Counted from the first letter of the stretch, positions 25,053 to 32,001 are shown. The stretch is DNA of 32,001 nucleotides from Marinitenerispora sediminis (GCF_003336425.1 NZ_QEIO01000058.1:1-32001); one strand, 5' to 3'. Program-made: numbers and translations. The notes: generated by a model from the letters alone, not told the origin.

Positions 25053-25883
25053 ATGCGCCGCATCGCCGTTGCCGCCGCCGGAGCCGTCGCCGCTCTCGGA
25101 CTGGCCGCTTGCGGCGCTCCCTCCGAGAGCGCCGGAGGCGACCAGGAGGAGGCCCTGATCGTCGGGGCCACCGCCGTCCCCGCCGGCGAGGTCCTGGCGT
25201 TCGTCCGCGACGAACTCGCCGCCGACGCGGGCCTGGACCTGCGGATCCAGGAGTACTCCGACTACAACGCCCCCAACGCCGCCCTGGCCGAGGGGGAGCT
25301 GGACGCCAACCTCTACCAGCACGAGCCGTTCCTGGACGACTACAACGCCAACAGCGGCACCGACCTCGTCGCCGTCACCCCCGTCTACCTGCCGCCGCTC
25401 GGGCTGTACTCCTTCACCGCCGACTCCCTCGACGACCTTGCGGACGGCGCCACGGTGGCGCTGCCGAACGACCCGACGAACGAGTACCGCGCGCTGCTGC
25501 TCCTCCAGGAGGGCGGACTCATCACGCTGGCCGAGGGGACCGAGGAGAGCTCCTTCTCGCTCTCCGACATCGAGGACAACCCCCGTGACCTGGAGTTCCA
25601 GGAGATCGACGCGGCCCAGCTGCCCCGCTCCCTGGAGGACGTCGACGCCGCCGTCGTCAACGCCAACTACGCGCTGGAGGCCGGCATCAGCGCGAACGAG
25701 GACGCCATTCTGCTGGAGGAGTTCGAGGGCAGCCCGTACGTCAACGTGCTGGCGGCCCGCTCGGACAACCAGGACGACCCGCGCATCAGCGAACTCGCCG
25801 AGCTGCTCACGTCCGACGAGGTCGCCGCCTTCGTCGAGGAGACCTACGGCGGCACGATCATCCCCGTCGCCGACGCCTCCTGA
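25053..25883 (+). CDS. metQ: MetQ/NlpA-family substrate-binding lipoprotein
   Basis: A 276-residue lipoprotein that captures methionine or a related amino acid for an ABC importer at the cell surface. The signal peptide ends in the lipobox LAAC with the lipidated Cys20. The mature part has the NlpA pattern: EYSDYNAPNAALAEGELDANLYQHEPFLDDY, LPPLGLYSF, ATVALPNDPTNEYRALLLLQ and VDAAVVNANYALEAG. Start ATG 25053 has GAGGAGT about 7 bp upstream. The metN ATPase and metI permease that normally accompany it are absent on both sides, so it is an orphan binding protein and must borrow a transporter encoded elsewhere. Confidence 0.9.
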   Translation: MRRIAVAAAGAVAALGLAACGAPSESAGGDQEEALIVGATAVPAGEVLAFVRDELAADAGLDLRIQEYSDYNAPNAALAEGELDANLYQHEPFLDDYNANSGTDLVAVTPVYLPPLGLYSFTADSLDDLADGATVALPNDPTNEYRALLLLQEGGLITLAEGTEESSFSLSDIEDNPRDLEFQEIDAAQLPRSLEDVDAAVVNANYALEAGISANEDAILLEEFEGSPYVNVLAARSDNQDDPRISELAELLTSDEVAAFVEETYGGTIIPVADAS

Positions 25884-25924
25884 TCCGGGCGCGGTTTTCC
25901 GATCTCCGCCAGCGGCATCTGGGT

Positions 25925-25930
25925 TACCGT
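25925..25930 (+). promoter_or_regulatory. Leaderless -10 element of the tyrosine phosphatase gene
   Basis: TACCGT is followed by 7 nt and then ATG 25938. This fits the TANNNT-N7-start pattern, and no ribosome site precedes the start, so the message is probably leaderless. Confidence 0.5.
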
Positions 25931-25937
25931 AAGCGTC

Positions 25938-26468
25938 ATGAGCCTGCCGGAACCGCTCGACCCAGCCGGACCGTACCGCGTCTGCCTGGTCTGCCTCGGC
26001 AACATCTGCCGTTCGCCCATGGCCGAGAAGGTGCTGATGGCCGACCTGGAGCGCGCCGGACTGGACGGCGTCGTGCGCGTCGACAGCGCGGGCACCGGCA
26101 GCTGGCACATCGGCGCCGACATGGACCCGCGCGCCGCCACCACGCTGCGGGTGCACGGCTACCCCGTCGACCACGTGGCGCGGAGGTTCGACCCCGCGTG
26201 GTTCGCCACCCGCGACCTCGTCCTGGCCATGGACACCGACAACCTCGCCGACCTGCGCGCCCTCGCGCCCGACCCCGCCACCGCGGGCGAGCGGATCCGG
26301 CTGTTCCGCTCCTTCGCTCCCGGCGCCGGGGCCCACCCGGAGGTCCCCGACCCCTACTACGGCGGCGACGACGGGTTCGGCGCCGTGCTGAACATGATCG
26401 AGACCGCCGCCAAGGGCCTCACCGGGGAACTGGCCGCGCTGCTCGACGCGCGCGACCGCCGCGGATAG
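25938..26468 (+). CDS. Low-molecular-weight protein tyrosine phosphatase
   Basis: A 176-residue cysteine phosphatase. The P-loop is C19-LGNIC-R25-S (C-x5-R), directly after VCLV, and the general acid is Asp138 in VPDPYYGGDDGF. MDPRAATTLRVHGYP and ARRFDP are also typical. These enzymes remove phosphate from tyrosine. Some close homologues encoded beside fructosamine-kinase homologues were reported to act on sugar-phosphate adducts of proteins (recalled from the literature, not checked). The next gene is such a kinase, 8 bp downstream, so the second role is plausible here. The N-terminus is slightly longer than usual. Confidence 0.92.
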   Translation: MSLPEPLDPAGPYRVCLVCLGNICRSPMAEKVLMADLERAGLDGVVRVDSAGTGSWHIGADMDPRAATTLRVHGYPVDHVARRFDPAWFATRDLVLAMDTDNLADLRALAPDPATAGERIRLFRSFAPGAGAHPEVPDPYYGGDDGFGAVLNMIETAAKGLTGELAALLDARDRRG

Positions 26469-26476
26469 GAGGCGCG

Positions 26477-27352
26477 GTGACGTCCATCGCCGACCGCGTG
26501 ACCGAGCTGACCGGGCGCGAGGCCGGTGCCGCCGTGGCGCTCGGCGCCCGGCAGGAGTGGGAGCTGCACCGCGTCCGGCTCGGCGACGGGGCGTCGGTGT
26601 TCGTGAAGGCGGTCGCGGACCGCCTGCCGGACGGGCGCCTGGACGGCCTGTTCCGCGCGGAGGCCCTGGGGCTGGACTGGCTGGGACGCTCCTTCGGCTC
26701 CCCGGTCCCCGACGTCCTCGGCTGGGACGCCCGCACCCTCGTGCTGTCCTGGGTCGAGGAGCGGCCGCCGTCCGGGCCGGCGGCACGGCGCTTCGGCCAC
26801 CAGCTCGCGGCCATGCACCTGTCCGGGGCCGACTCCTTCGGCGCGTCCTGGCAGGGCTTCATCGGGCCGCTGCCGCTGGACAACACCCCGGCCCGGTCCT
26901 GGCCGCGCTTCTACGCCGAGCAGCGGCTCGCCCCCTACCTCCGGATCGCGGCGGACCGGGGCGCGCTCACTCCGGCCGACGTGCGGACCGTGGAACGGGT
27001 CATGGACAGCGTCGAGGACCTGGCCGGCGATCCCGAGCCGCCCGCCCGGATCCACGGCGACCTGTGGAGCGGCAACGTCCTGTGGCAGGACCAGGGGGCG
27101 GTGGTCGTCGACCCCGCCGCGCACGGCGGTCACCGGGAGACCGACCTCGCCATGCTCGCCCTGTTCGGCCTGCCCTTCTTCGACCAGGTCCGGGACGCCT
27201 ACAACGAGGCGGCGCCGCTCGCGGCCGGCTGGCGGGCGCGGGTGCCGCTGCACCAGCTCCATCCGCTGCTCGTGCACGTGTGCCTGTTCGGCGCCGCCTA
27301 CCGCACCACCACGCTGGAGGCGGCGCGGGCCGCGCTGCGCGCGGCCGGCTGA
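26477..27352 (+). CDS. Fructosamine/ketosamine 3-kinase family protein
   Basis: A 291-residue kinase of the aminoglycoside-phosphotransferase fold. It phosphorylates ketosamine adducts on glycated proteins so that they decay and free the amine. Visible motifs are VFVKAV (ATP-binding Lys), EALGLDWLG, VLSWVEE, HLSGADSFGASWQGFIGPLPLDN, the catalytic loop HGDLWSGNVLW and the metal site DPAAHGGHRETDLAM, all characteristic of the family. Start GTG 26477 has TAGGAGG 5 bp upstream, overlapping the phosphatase stop, so the two genes form an operon. Bacterial members mostly prefer ribulosamines and erythrulosamines over fructosamines (from memory), which makes repair of ribose-5-phosphate damage a reasonable inference. 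Confidence 0.9.
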   Translation: MTSIADRVTELTGREAGAAVALGARQEWELHRVRLGDGASVFVKAVADRLPDGRLDGLFRAEALGLDWLGRSFGSPVPDVLGWDARTLVLSWVEERPPSGPAARRFGHQLAAMHLSGADSFGASWQGFIGPLPLDNTPARSWPRFYAEQRLAPYLRIAADRGALTPADVRTVERVMDSVEDLAGDPEPPARIHGDLWSGNVLWQDQGAVVVDPAAHGGHRETDLAMLALFGLPFFDQVRDAYNEAAPLAAGWRARVPLHQLHPLLVHVCLFGAAYRTTTLEAARAALRAAG

Positions 27353-27397
27353 CGCTCCGGGCCGCCCGGAGCAGCAGCCAAACCAGCCGGTTTCCTC

Positions 27398-27403
27398 TAA
27401 AGT
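27398..27403 (+). promoter_or_regulatory. Leaderless -10 element of the 27411 gene
   Basis: TAAAGT is followed by exactly 7 nt and then GTG 27411. The start has no ribosome site. It lies 46 bp after the kinase gene, so the Pro-rich membrane protein has its own promoter. Confidence 0.55.
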
Positions 27404-27410
27404 CGGGTCC

Positions 27411-28286
27411 GTGACGTGGCCCCCCAACCAGCACCCCCCGCAGTACGGCTGGGAGCACCCGCCGCAGGGCGGTGCCCCGGCACCGAACCGGCCCGGCAAC
27501 GGCGGACTCAGCCCGATCATGATCGCCGTCCTCGCGATCGTGCTCGTCGCGGTCCTCATCATCGCCGTCGCGGTCGTCGCCATCACGCTGCGCCGGGACG
27601 CCGAGCAGGCGGCACCGGCCCCCGTGGAGAGCTCCGCCCCGCAGGAGCGGGAGGAGGCGCCGCCCGAGCCCTCGACCGCCGCCTCGCCGACCGACCTCCC
27701 CGGCCGGCCGCCCCTGCACGAGGGCTGGCAGGTGGCGCACGCCGTCAAGTGGGGACTGGTGTACGACATCCCGGCCGATGACGGCTGGGAGTTCGACGGC
27801 CCCGAGTACATCCGCGGGTACGAGGACGACGACGGCACGCCCGTGATCGCCATGAGCGGCACCTCCACCTACCGGGACGAGCCGTGCGAGACGTGGGGGT
27901 CGCGAGCCGACCTCGGGGCGCAGGGGGTCTCGGACAGCGACGACACCGCGGGGATGGCCGAGGCCGTCGCGCTCAACTGGGCGGGCCACGCGTTCGAGAC
28001 CGACGAGGGCGCGCCCGAGACGTCCGTGCGCTCGGTCGAGGAGTTCTCCCGCAACGGACTGGAGGGCCACCACGCCGTCATCGACGTCGGGGTCCGCCAG
28101 GAGGACACCCGCTGCCAGCCGCCCAGTGGCGTGGTCCACGCGCTGGCCGCCCCGCACGGCGACGGCGGGGTGCGGGTCTTCGTGATCGTGGCCGACACCG
28201 GCATCGAGGGCGCGGCCGACGCGGACACCGTCGACGGCATCGTCGCCACCCTGCGCGACACCGGGTACCAGCCGGACGAGGCCTGA
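27411..28286 (+). CDS. Pro-rich single-TM protein with an extracytoplasmic domain, unknown function
   Basis: A 291-residue protein. Residues 1-34 are a cytoplasmic Pro/Gln/Gly-rich tail (WPPNQHPPQYGWEHPPQGG). Residues 35-60 form one membrane helix (IMIAVLAIVLVAVLIIAVAV). A Pro/Glu/Ser-rich spacer runs 64-102. Residues 105-291 form an acidic outer domain with only two cysteines, in DEPCETWG and TRCQPPSG, which could form a disulfide. The KWGLVYDIPADDGWEF segment recurs in secreted actinobacterial proteins of unknown function. I do not know its role. The architecture suggests a cell-envelope protein. GTG 27411 follows a leaderless -10. The gene converges on the agl permease gene with a strong hairpin between them. 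Confidence 0.75.
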   Translation: MTWPPNQHPPQYGWEHPPQGGAPAPNRPGNGGLSPIMIAVLAIVLVAVLIIAVAVVAITLRRDAEQAAPAPVESSAPQEREEAPPEPSTAASPTDLPGRPPLHEGWQVAHAVKWGLVYDIPADDGWEFDGPEYIRGYEDDDGTPVIAMSGTSTYRDEPCETWGSRADLGAQGVSDSDDTAGMAEAVALNWAGHAFETDEGAPETSVRSVEEFSRNGLEGHHAVIDVGVRQEDTRCQPPSGVVHALAAPHGDGGVRVFVIVADTGIEGAADADTVDGIVATLRDTGYQPDEA

Positions 28287-28298
28287 GCGGAGAACGCG

Positions 28299-28330
28299 CC
28301 GGTCCCGGCCGCCGCGGCGGCCGGGACCGG
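28299..28330. terminator. Bidirectional terminator between convergent genes
   Basis: A perfect 32-bp palindrome (two 16-bp arms, no spacer) lies 12 bp after the 27411-gene stop and 11 bp after the agl permease stop. It can serve both converging transcripts. Confidence 0.85.
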
Positions 28331-28341
28331 GTGGGCGGGCC

Positions 28342-29274
28342 TCAGCCCTTCACGCTGCCCGCGAGCAGTCCGCGGACGAAGTAGCGCTGGAGGGAGAAGA
28401 ACACCAGCAGCGGCACCACGATGGACACGAACGCGCCAGCCGTCAGGCGCTGCCACTCGTTGCCGCGGGTGCCGGCCATCTCGGCGAGGCGCACGGTGAG
28501 CGGTGCGACGTCGGCGTTCCCGCCCGCGAAGATCAGCGCCACCAGAAGGTCGTTCCAGACCCAGAGGAACTGGAAGATCCCCAGCGACACCAGGGCGGGC
28601 ACGATCAGCGGGGTCACCACCCGGCGGAAGATCACCCCGTGCCCGGCGCCGTCCACGCGGGCGGCCTCGAAGAGGCTGCGCGGCAGCGCCGAGATGAAGT
28701 TGTGCAGCAGGAAGATGCCGAGCGGCAGGCCGAAGATGGTGTGCGCCACCCACACGTTGGTGAACTCCAGCGCCCCCTGGAACTCCCAGGCCGGCAGGAC
28801 CTGCACGCCGCCCACGACCAGCCCCTGGGAGAAGATGCTCAGCAGCGGGACGAGCGCCATCTGCAGCGGCACGATCTGCAGCGCGAAGATGCCGAGGAAC
28901 AGCCAGTCGCGCCCGGGGAAGTCCATCCACGCGAGCGCGTACGCGGCGAGCGCCGCGATCCCCACCACGAAGACCGTTGAGGGCAGCGAGATGACGATCG
29001 AGTTGATGAAGTAGCTCGCCAGCTGGCCCTGGCTCGACGTCCCGAACAGCACGTCGGCGTAGTTCTGCAGGGTGACCTGCGGGTCCGTGAAGAACGTCCA
29101 CCAGCCGGTGGTCTTGATCTGCTGCTCCGGCCGGAAGGAGGAGATGAGCAGCCCGAAGGTGGGCATGGTCCACAGCAGCGCGATGACGATCGCCACCGCG
29201 CTGCCGACACGGCCGGACAGCCGCCGGCGGACCCGGGCGGCCGCCGAGGTCGGACGGGGGGTCGGATCGCTCAT
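28342..29274 (-). CDS. aglG: Sugar ABC transporter permease, AglG/MalG type
   Basis: A 310-residue inner-membrane permease with about six membrane segments. The EAA loop that contacts the ATPase reads EAARVDGAGHGVIFRRVVTP. N-terminal WTMPTFGLLISSFRPEQQI and C-terminal LQRYFVRGLLAGSVKG are typical of MalG-type subunits. ATG 29274 overlaps the stop of the AglF-type permease by 4 bp (ATGA). Upstream, the same frame stays open across the other permease gene, but this is not a fusion. The ATPase is absent. Actinomycetes often share one MsiK ATPase among such importers, which would explain this. Confidence 0.9.
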   Translation of the reverse strand: MSDPTPRPTSAAARVRRRLSGRVGSAVAIVIALLWTMPTFGLLISSFRPEQQIKTTGWWTFFTDPQVTLQNYADVLFGTSSQGQLASYFINSIVISLPSTVFVVGIAALAAYALAWMDFPGRDWLFLGIFALQIVPLQMALVPLLSIFSQGLVVGGVQVLPAWEFQGALEFTNVWVAHTIFGLPLGIFLLHNFISALPRSLFEAARVDGAGHGVIFRRVVTPLIVPALVSLGIFQFLWVWNDLLVALIFAGGNADVAPLTVRLAEMAGTRGNEWQRLTAGAFVSIVVPLLVFFSLQRYFVRGLLAGSVKG

Positions 29275-30254
29275 GCCTGCTGCTCCCTCACGCGTCGGTT
29301 GGTCCGCATCTGCACGATGACGAGCGGAATGACCAGGGCGAACAGGAAGACGGCGAGCGCCGATCCCTGGCCGAGCTCGCCGTAGCGGAACGCCTGGTTG
29401 TACATCTCGTTGGCGATCACACTCGTGTCGAACTGGCCGCCGGTCATCGTGCGCACGATGTCGAACACCTTCAGGGTCTGCACCGAGATGGTGATGAGGA
29501 CGACCGTCAGCGTCGGCCACACCGACGGCAGCGTGACGCTGCGGAACAGCTGCCAGGCGTTGGCGCCGTCGATCCGGGCCGCCTCCACGATCTCGGACGG
29601 GATCGCCTTGATGGCGGCCGACAGCACGACCATGGCGAATCCGGCCTGCACCCAGATCAGCACCACGATGAGCAGCAGCGTGTTGAGCGGCTGGTTGAGC
29701 AGCCACTGCTGCGGTTCGCCGCCGAACGCGACCACGACCCGGTTGAGCAGGCCGATCTGGTCGGCTTCGGCCGGCCGGTAGGCGTAGACGAACCGCCAGA
29801 TGATGCCGGCGCCGACGAAGGAGATCGCCATCGGCATGAAGAGCAGCGACTTGGCCACCGACTCGAACCGGGAGCGGTCCACCAGGATGGCGTAGACCAG
29901 CCCGGTGGCGGTGGCGAGCACCGGCGCGAGCACCACCCAGAGCAGGGTGTTGCGCAGCACGATGAGGATCTCGGGCTGCGTGAACAGCCACACGTAGTTG
30001 TCCAGCCCGGACCAGGTCTCTCCCGAGCCGTCGAAGAACGACAGCCAGGCGGTCCGCAGCGCCGGGTAGACCAGGCCGAGCAGGAGCAGCAGCACGGCCG
30101 GGCCGAGGAAGAAGGCGGCCTGCCACCAGTCGCGCCGCGCCCGCGGGCCGCGGTCGACGACGAGGAGCAGCAGGCCGATCACGCCGGCGAAGGCGGCGAG
30201 GCCGATCACCAGCCAGAGGAGTTTGGGGAGTTCGTCGAGGATGGAGAAGCCCAT
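29271..30254 (-). CDS. aglF: Sugar ABC transporter permease, AglF/MalF type
   Basis: A 327-residue permease. The N-terminal helix MGFSILDELPKLLWLVIGLA is followed by a charged loop and about six core membrane segments. The EAA loop is EAARIDGANAWQLFRSVTLP. YPALRTAWLSFFDGSGETWSGLDNYVWLF is the usual first periplasmic stretch. The close fit to AglF (including the FVYAYRPAEADQIGLLN loop) supports alpha-glucosides as substrate, but this is by recollection. ATG 30254 has AAGGGA 5 bp upstream. It follows the binding-protein gene by 79 bp, with a stem-loop between. Confidence 0.9.
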   Translation of the reverse strand: MGFSILDELPKLLWLVIGLAAFAGVIGLLLLVVDRGPRARRDWWQAAFFLGPAVLLLLLGLVYPALRTAWLSFFDGSGETWSGLDNYVWLFTQPEILIVLRNTLLWVVLAPVLATATGLVYAILVDRSRFESVAKSLLFMPMAISFVGAGIIWRFVYAYRPAEADQIGLLNRVVVAFGGEPQQWLLNQPLNTLLLIVVLIWVQAGFAMVVLSAAIKAIPSEIVEAARIDGANAWQLFRSVTLPSVWPTLTVVLITISVQTLKVFDIVRTMTGGQFDTSVIANEMYNQAFRYGELGQGSALAVFLFALVIPLVIVQMRTNRRVREQQA

Positions 30255-30272
30255 GTGATCCCTTTCAGGGGC

Positions 30273-30300
30273 GCGGCCCGGACACGGGTGCCCGGACCGC
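30273..30300 (-). terminator. Stem-loop between the binding-protein and permease genes
   Basis: As RNA, the minus strand folds into a 13-bp stem (two G-U pairs) with almost no loop. It is placed 33 bp after the aglE-like stop and 18 bp before the permease start. Such hairpins commonly protect the 3' end of the binding-protein message or limit readthrough, so that much more binding protein than permease is made. Confidence 0.55.
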
Positions 30301-30333
30301 GCTGCAGACTGCTGGGGAGGTGACTGAAGGGAG

Positions 30334-31680
30334 TCAGGAGGAGGGCCAGGAATCCTCGATGTAGGTCAGCGTCTCTTCGGTGCTGTCGCCGTTGATCCAG
30401 TTGACCATCCCGCGCCAGAACGTTCCGGCGCCGACGGCCGCCGGCATGATGTCGGCGCCGTCGAACCGGAAGACGGCGTCGGGGTCGCGCAGCACCTCGG
30501 CGCCGAGGCGGTCGGTGGGCGCCTGGAGGGTGTCGAGGTCGAGGTCCTGGTGGGCGGAGATCCAGGCGCCCTCGGAGGCGCGGCTGTCGGCGAAGCCGGC
30601 GGTGGCCAGGTACTCCTGGAACGCGACGACCTCGGGACGGTCGGAGAAGGCGCCGACGAACTCGCCGCCGCCGAGCACCGGCGTGCCGATCTCGGGGTCG
30701 ATGGGCGGCATGTTGAAGGCGAAGACGTCACCGTCCTCGCCGACCTCGGTGCCCTCCGGCCAGTTCGCGGCGTAGAACGACCCCATCATGTGCATGGCGC
30801 ACTGGTTCTCCAGGATGGGCAGACCGGCCTCCTGGAAGGCGGTCGTGGCGATGCTCTGCACGTCGCCGTAGCCGCCGTTGACGTAGTCGGGGTTGCGCAG
30901 GATGGTGTCCACCCGGTCGAGGGCGTCGACCACGGCCTCGTCGTCGAACGGGATCTCGTGGCTGACCCACTGGTCGTAGACGTCCGGCCCGTTCTCGCGG
31001 AGCATGACGTTCTCCACCCAGTCGGTGGCCGGCCACCCCGTGGCGTCGCCGGACTCGATGCCGGCGCACCACGGCTTGTCGCCCGCCTCGACGATGGCGT
31101 CGCTGAGCTCGATCATGTCGTCCCACGTCTCGGGGACCTCGTAGCCGTTGTCGGCGAAGTAGCTCGGCGAGTACCAGACGAAGGACTTGACGTTGGCACC
31201 GAGCGGGACGCCGTACATCTCGCCGTCCACGGTGGTGTAGTTCAGCCAGTCCTCGCTGAAGCCGGCCTCGGCCTGCTCACGCACCGGGTCGGGCAGCGGC
31301 AGGAGATCGCCGGCGCTGGCGAAGCGCTCCAGCAGCCCGGGCTGGGGGAAGAAGGCGAGGTCGGGGGCGTTGCCGCCGTCGACCATCACCTGGATCTGGG
31401 CCTCGAACTCGCCGGTGCCCTCGTACTGGATGTCGATGCCGGTACAGGAGGCGAAGTCCGCCCACGCGCTTTCGAGGCGGTCAGCCTCCACGTCGCGGAT
31501 GGAGGCGTACACGTTGACGGTTCCGCCCTCGGTGTCCTGCCACTCGCGGAACGGTTCGCAGTCCGCGGAGTCAGGGTCGGCCGCCGTCGAGCCGCCTTCC
31601 AGGTACGAGCAACCTCCGGCGAGGAGCACGAGGGGCAGAGCTGCCGCGAGGGTGAGGCGCCGGGGTGGTAGTAGGGACAT
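30334..31680 (-). CDS. aglE: Alpha-glucoside-type sugar-binding lipoprotein (AglE-like)
   Basis: A 448-residue extracellular binding lipoprotein. The signal peptide ends in the lipobox LAGGC, with lipidated Cys24. The mature domain resembles AglE: DIQYEGTGEFEAQIQVMVDGGNAPDLAFFPQPGLLERFA, YGVPLGANVKSFVWYSP and GAGTFWRGMVNWING. Substrates of the family are trehalose, maltose, sucrose and similar alpha-glucosides. Which one applies here cannot be read. ATG 31680 has a near-perfect AGGAGGT 7 bp upstream, consistent with high expression. It is the first gene of the aglEFG operon, and no hydrolase or LacI regulator is in the window. The name is given with moderate certainty. Confidence 0.85.
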   Translation of the reverse strand: MSLLPPRRLTLAAALPLVLLAGGCSYLEGGSTAADPDSADCEPFREWQDTEGGTVNVYASIRDVEADRLESAWADFASCTGIDIQYEGTGEFEAQIQVMVDGGNAPDLAFFPQPGLLERFASAGDLLPLPDPVREQAEAGFSEDWLNYTTVDGEMYGVPLGANVKSFVWYSPSYFADNGYEVPETWDDMIELSDAIVEAGDKPWCAGIESGDATGWPATDWVENVMLRENGPDVYDQWVSHEIPFDDEAVVDALDRVDTILRNPDYVNGGYGDVQSIATTAFQEAGLPILENQCAMHMMGSFYAANWPEGTEVGEDGDVFAFNMPPIDPEIGTPVLGGGEFVGAFSDRPEVVAFQEYLATAGFADSRASEGAWISAHQDLDLDTLQAPTDRLGAEVLRDPDAVFRFDGADIMPAAVGAGTFWRGMVNWINGDSTEETLTYIEDSWPSS

Positions 31681-31746
31681 GTACTTACCTCCTGGACCGC
31701 CCGGCCGCCGGTCCGGGCCGGGGTTGGTGAGCCCTGATGAAAGCCC

Positions 31747-31756
31747 TTTCTAGAAA
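31747..31756 (-). promoter_or_regulatory. Palindrome in the aglE leader
   Basis: TTTCTAGAAA is a perfect 10-bp palindrome about 40 nt downstream of the predicted aglE transcription start, in an unusually AT-rich stretch. It is short for an operator but could be a LacI-type half-site pair. Confidence 0.3.
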
Positions 31757-31793
31757 TTTTGTCCACTTTTTGCAGTGACTTTCGCCATAACGG

Positions 31794-31828
31794 TTGTGTT
31801 ACATAATGCGGCCTTGTGTTACATGCAA
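31794..31828 (-). promoter_or_regulatory. aglE promoter with two 20-bp-spaced direct repeats
   Basis: On the minus strand TTGCAT (31828-31823) and TATGTA (31805-31800) are 17 bp apart and make a good -35/-10 pair, with a leader of about 113 nt. The sequence ATGTAACACAA occurs twice (31824-31814 and 31804-31794), exactly 20 bp apart. One copy covers the -35 edge and spacer, the other the -10 and start site. This placement suggests a dimeric or tandem-binding repressor responding to sugar. The regulator is not in the window. Confidence 0.6.
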
Positions 31829-31943
31829 GATGCTTCGCGTTTCTTGTCCGTTATGTCGCATCGGCTGACGTGTGTTGAACACGCTGTGTGGTCCCGCGGC
31901 TGCGATGCGGGGGGTGGGCCGGCGGCGTTGCGCTGGCGGAGTA

Positions 31944-32001
31944 GGGAATGGGACGTATCCGCCGTTCCGGCGCGCCGGAACGGCGGATACGTCCCATTCC
32001 C
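31944..32001. repeat. Perfect palindrome of at least 58 bp at the window end
   Basis: Bases 31944-31972 and 31973-32001 are exact reverse complements (29 bp each) with no spacer. The centre is CCGGCGCGCCGG and the outer ends are GGGAATGGGACG and CGTCCCATTCCC. The window stops exactly where the visible match stops, so the repeat may extend further. It lies about 115 bp upstream of the aglE -35. It may be a bidirectional terminator for a gene beyond the edge, like the shorter loop-less palindromes elsewhere in this window. An assembly artefact at a contig end cannot be excluded. Confidence 0.85.

Noticed and set aside
28342-30126. Apparent 594-residue fusion that includes the second permease
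   Set aside because: The extra N-terminal part is the first permease read in the wrong frame. The ATGA overlap at 29271-29274 and the normal family N-terminus show two separate permeases.
31944-32001. Linear-chromosome telomere as explanation of the terminal palindrome
   Set aside because: Actinomycete telomeres carry many different short palindromes over hundreds of bases. Here there is one palindrome beside ordinary transport genes, and the window edge is probably arbitrary.

Overview
The window is very GC-rich DNA with strongly GC-biased third codon positions, many GTG starts and leaderless-type promoters. It also has loop-poor, U-less hairpin terminators, an MsiK-style sugar transporter lacking its own ATPase, and a tandem glycine riboswitch ahead of gcvT. 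Together these point to a filamentous actinomycete. I lean towards Nocardiopsaceae or a related family, but that is an impression from gene content and not a computed placement. Nearly all of the window looks chromosomal and vertically inherited. I see no insertion sequence, integrase, tRNA, rRNA or CRISPR array.

Layout, left to right. The tail of an unknown gene (1-86) and a long leader precede a two-TM DUF6286-like protein. A HAD phosphatase and an FhuF-like iron-sulfur protein diverge around an iron box. A VapBC-type toxin-antitoxin pair follows. Next is the minus-strand operon glycine riboswitch-gcvT-gcvH-glyA-sdaA (8237 down to 3579), which can take glycine through serine to pyruvate. 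Then come a class I DAHP synthase, an AMP-dependent acyl-CoA synthetase, a 0.7-kb stretch without a convincing gene, and a prolyl iminopeptidase. A P450-type redox pair ([3Fe-4S] ferredoxin and FAD ferredoxin reductase) flanks an SRPBCC protein. An Asn-amidohydrolase of the Asparaginase_II family and a DEDDh exonuclease follow.

From 17.7 to 21 kb there is a small membrane protein, a second-type methionine aminopeptidase divergent from a leaderless XRE regulator with a shared palindrome, and a heme oxygenase followed by a TetR regulator. From 21.4 to 24.9 kb three signalling genes (REC-SpoIIE phosphatase, CHASE3-HAMP histidine kinase, Rcp1-like response regulator) are joined by two GTGA start/stop overlaps. 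After that lie an orphan MetQ lipoprotein, a low-molecular-weight protein tyrosine phosphatase next to a fructosamine kinase (a plausible protein-deglycation pair), a Pro-rich one-TM protein, and an AglEFG-type alpha-glucoside importer read leftward.

Regulation is unusually readable. There is an iron box over the -10 of the fhuF-like gene, a tandem glycine riboswitch, four good TANNNT-N6/7-start leaderless promoters, palindromes at the heme oxygenase, map/XRE, reductase and acyl-CoA synthetase promoters, and two 11-bp direct repeats exactly 20 bp apart on the aglE promoter. The window ends in a perfect palindrome of at least 58 bp (31944-32001). I did not find a clearly undescribed multi-gene system. 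The best candidates for novelty are the map/XRE unit, the redox pair without a P450, the FhuF-like protein with altered cysteine spacing, and the terminal palindrome.
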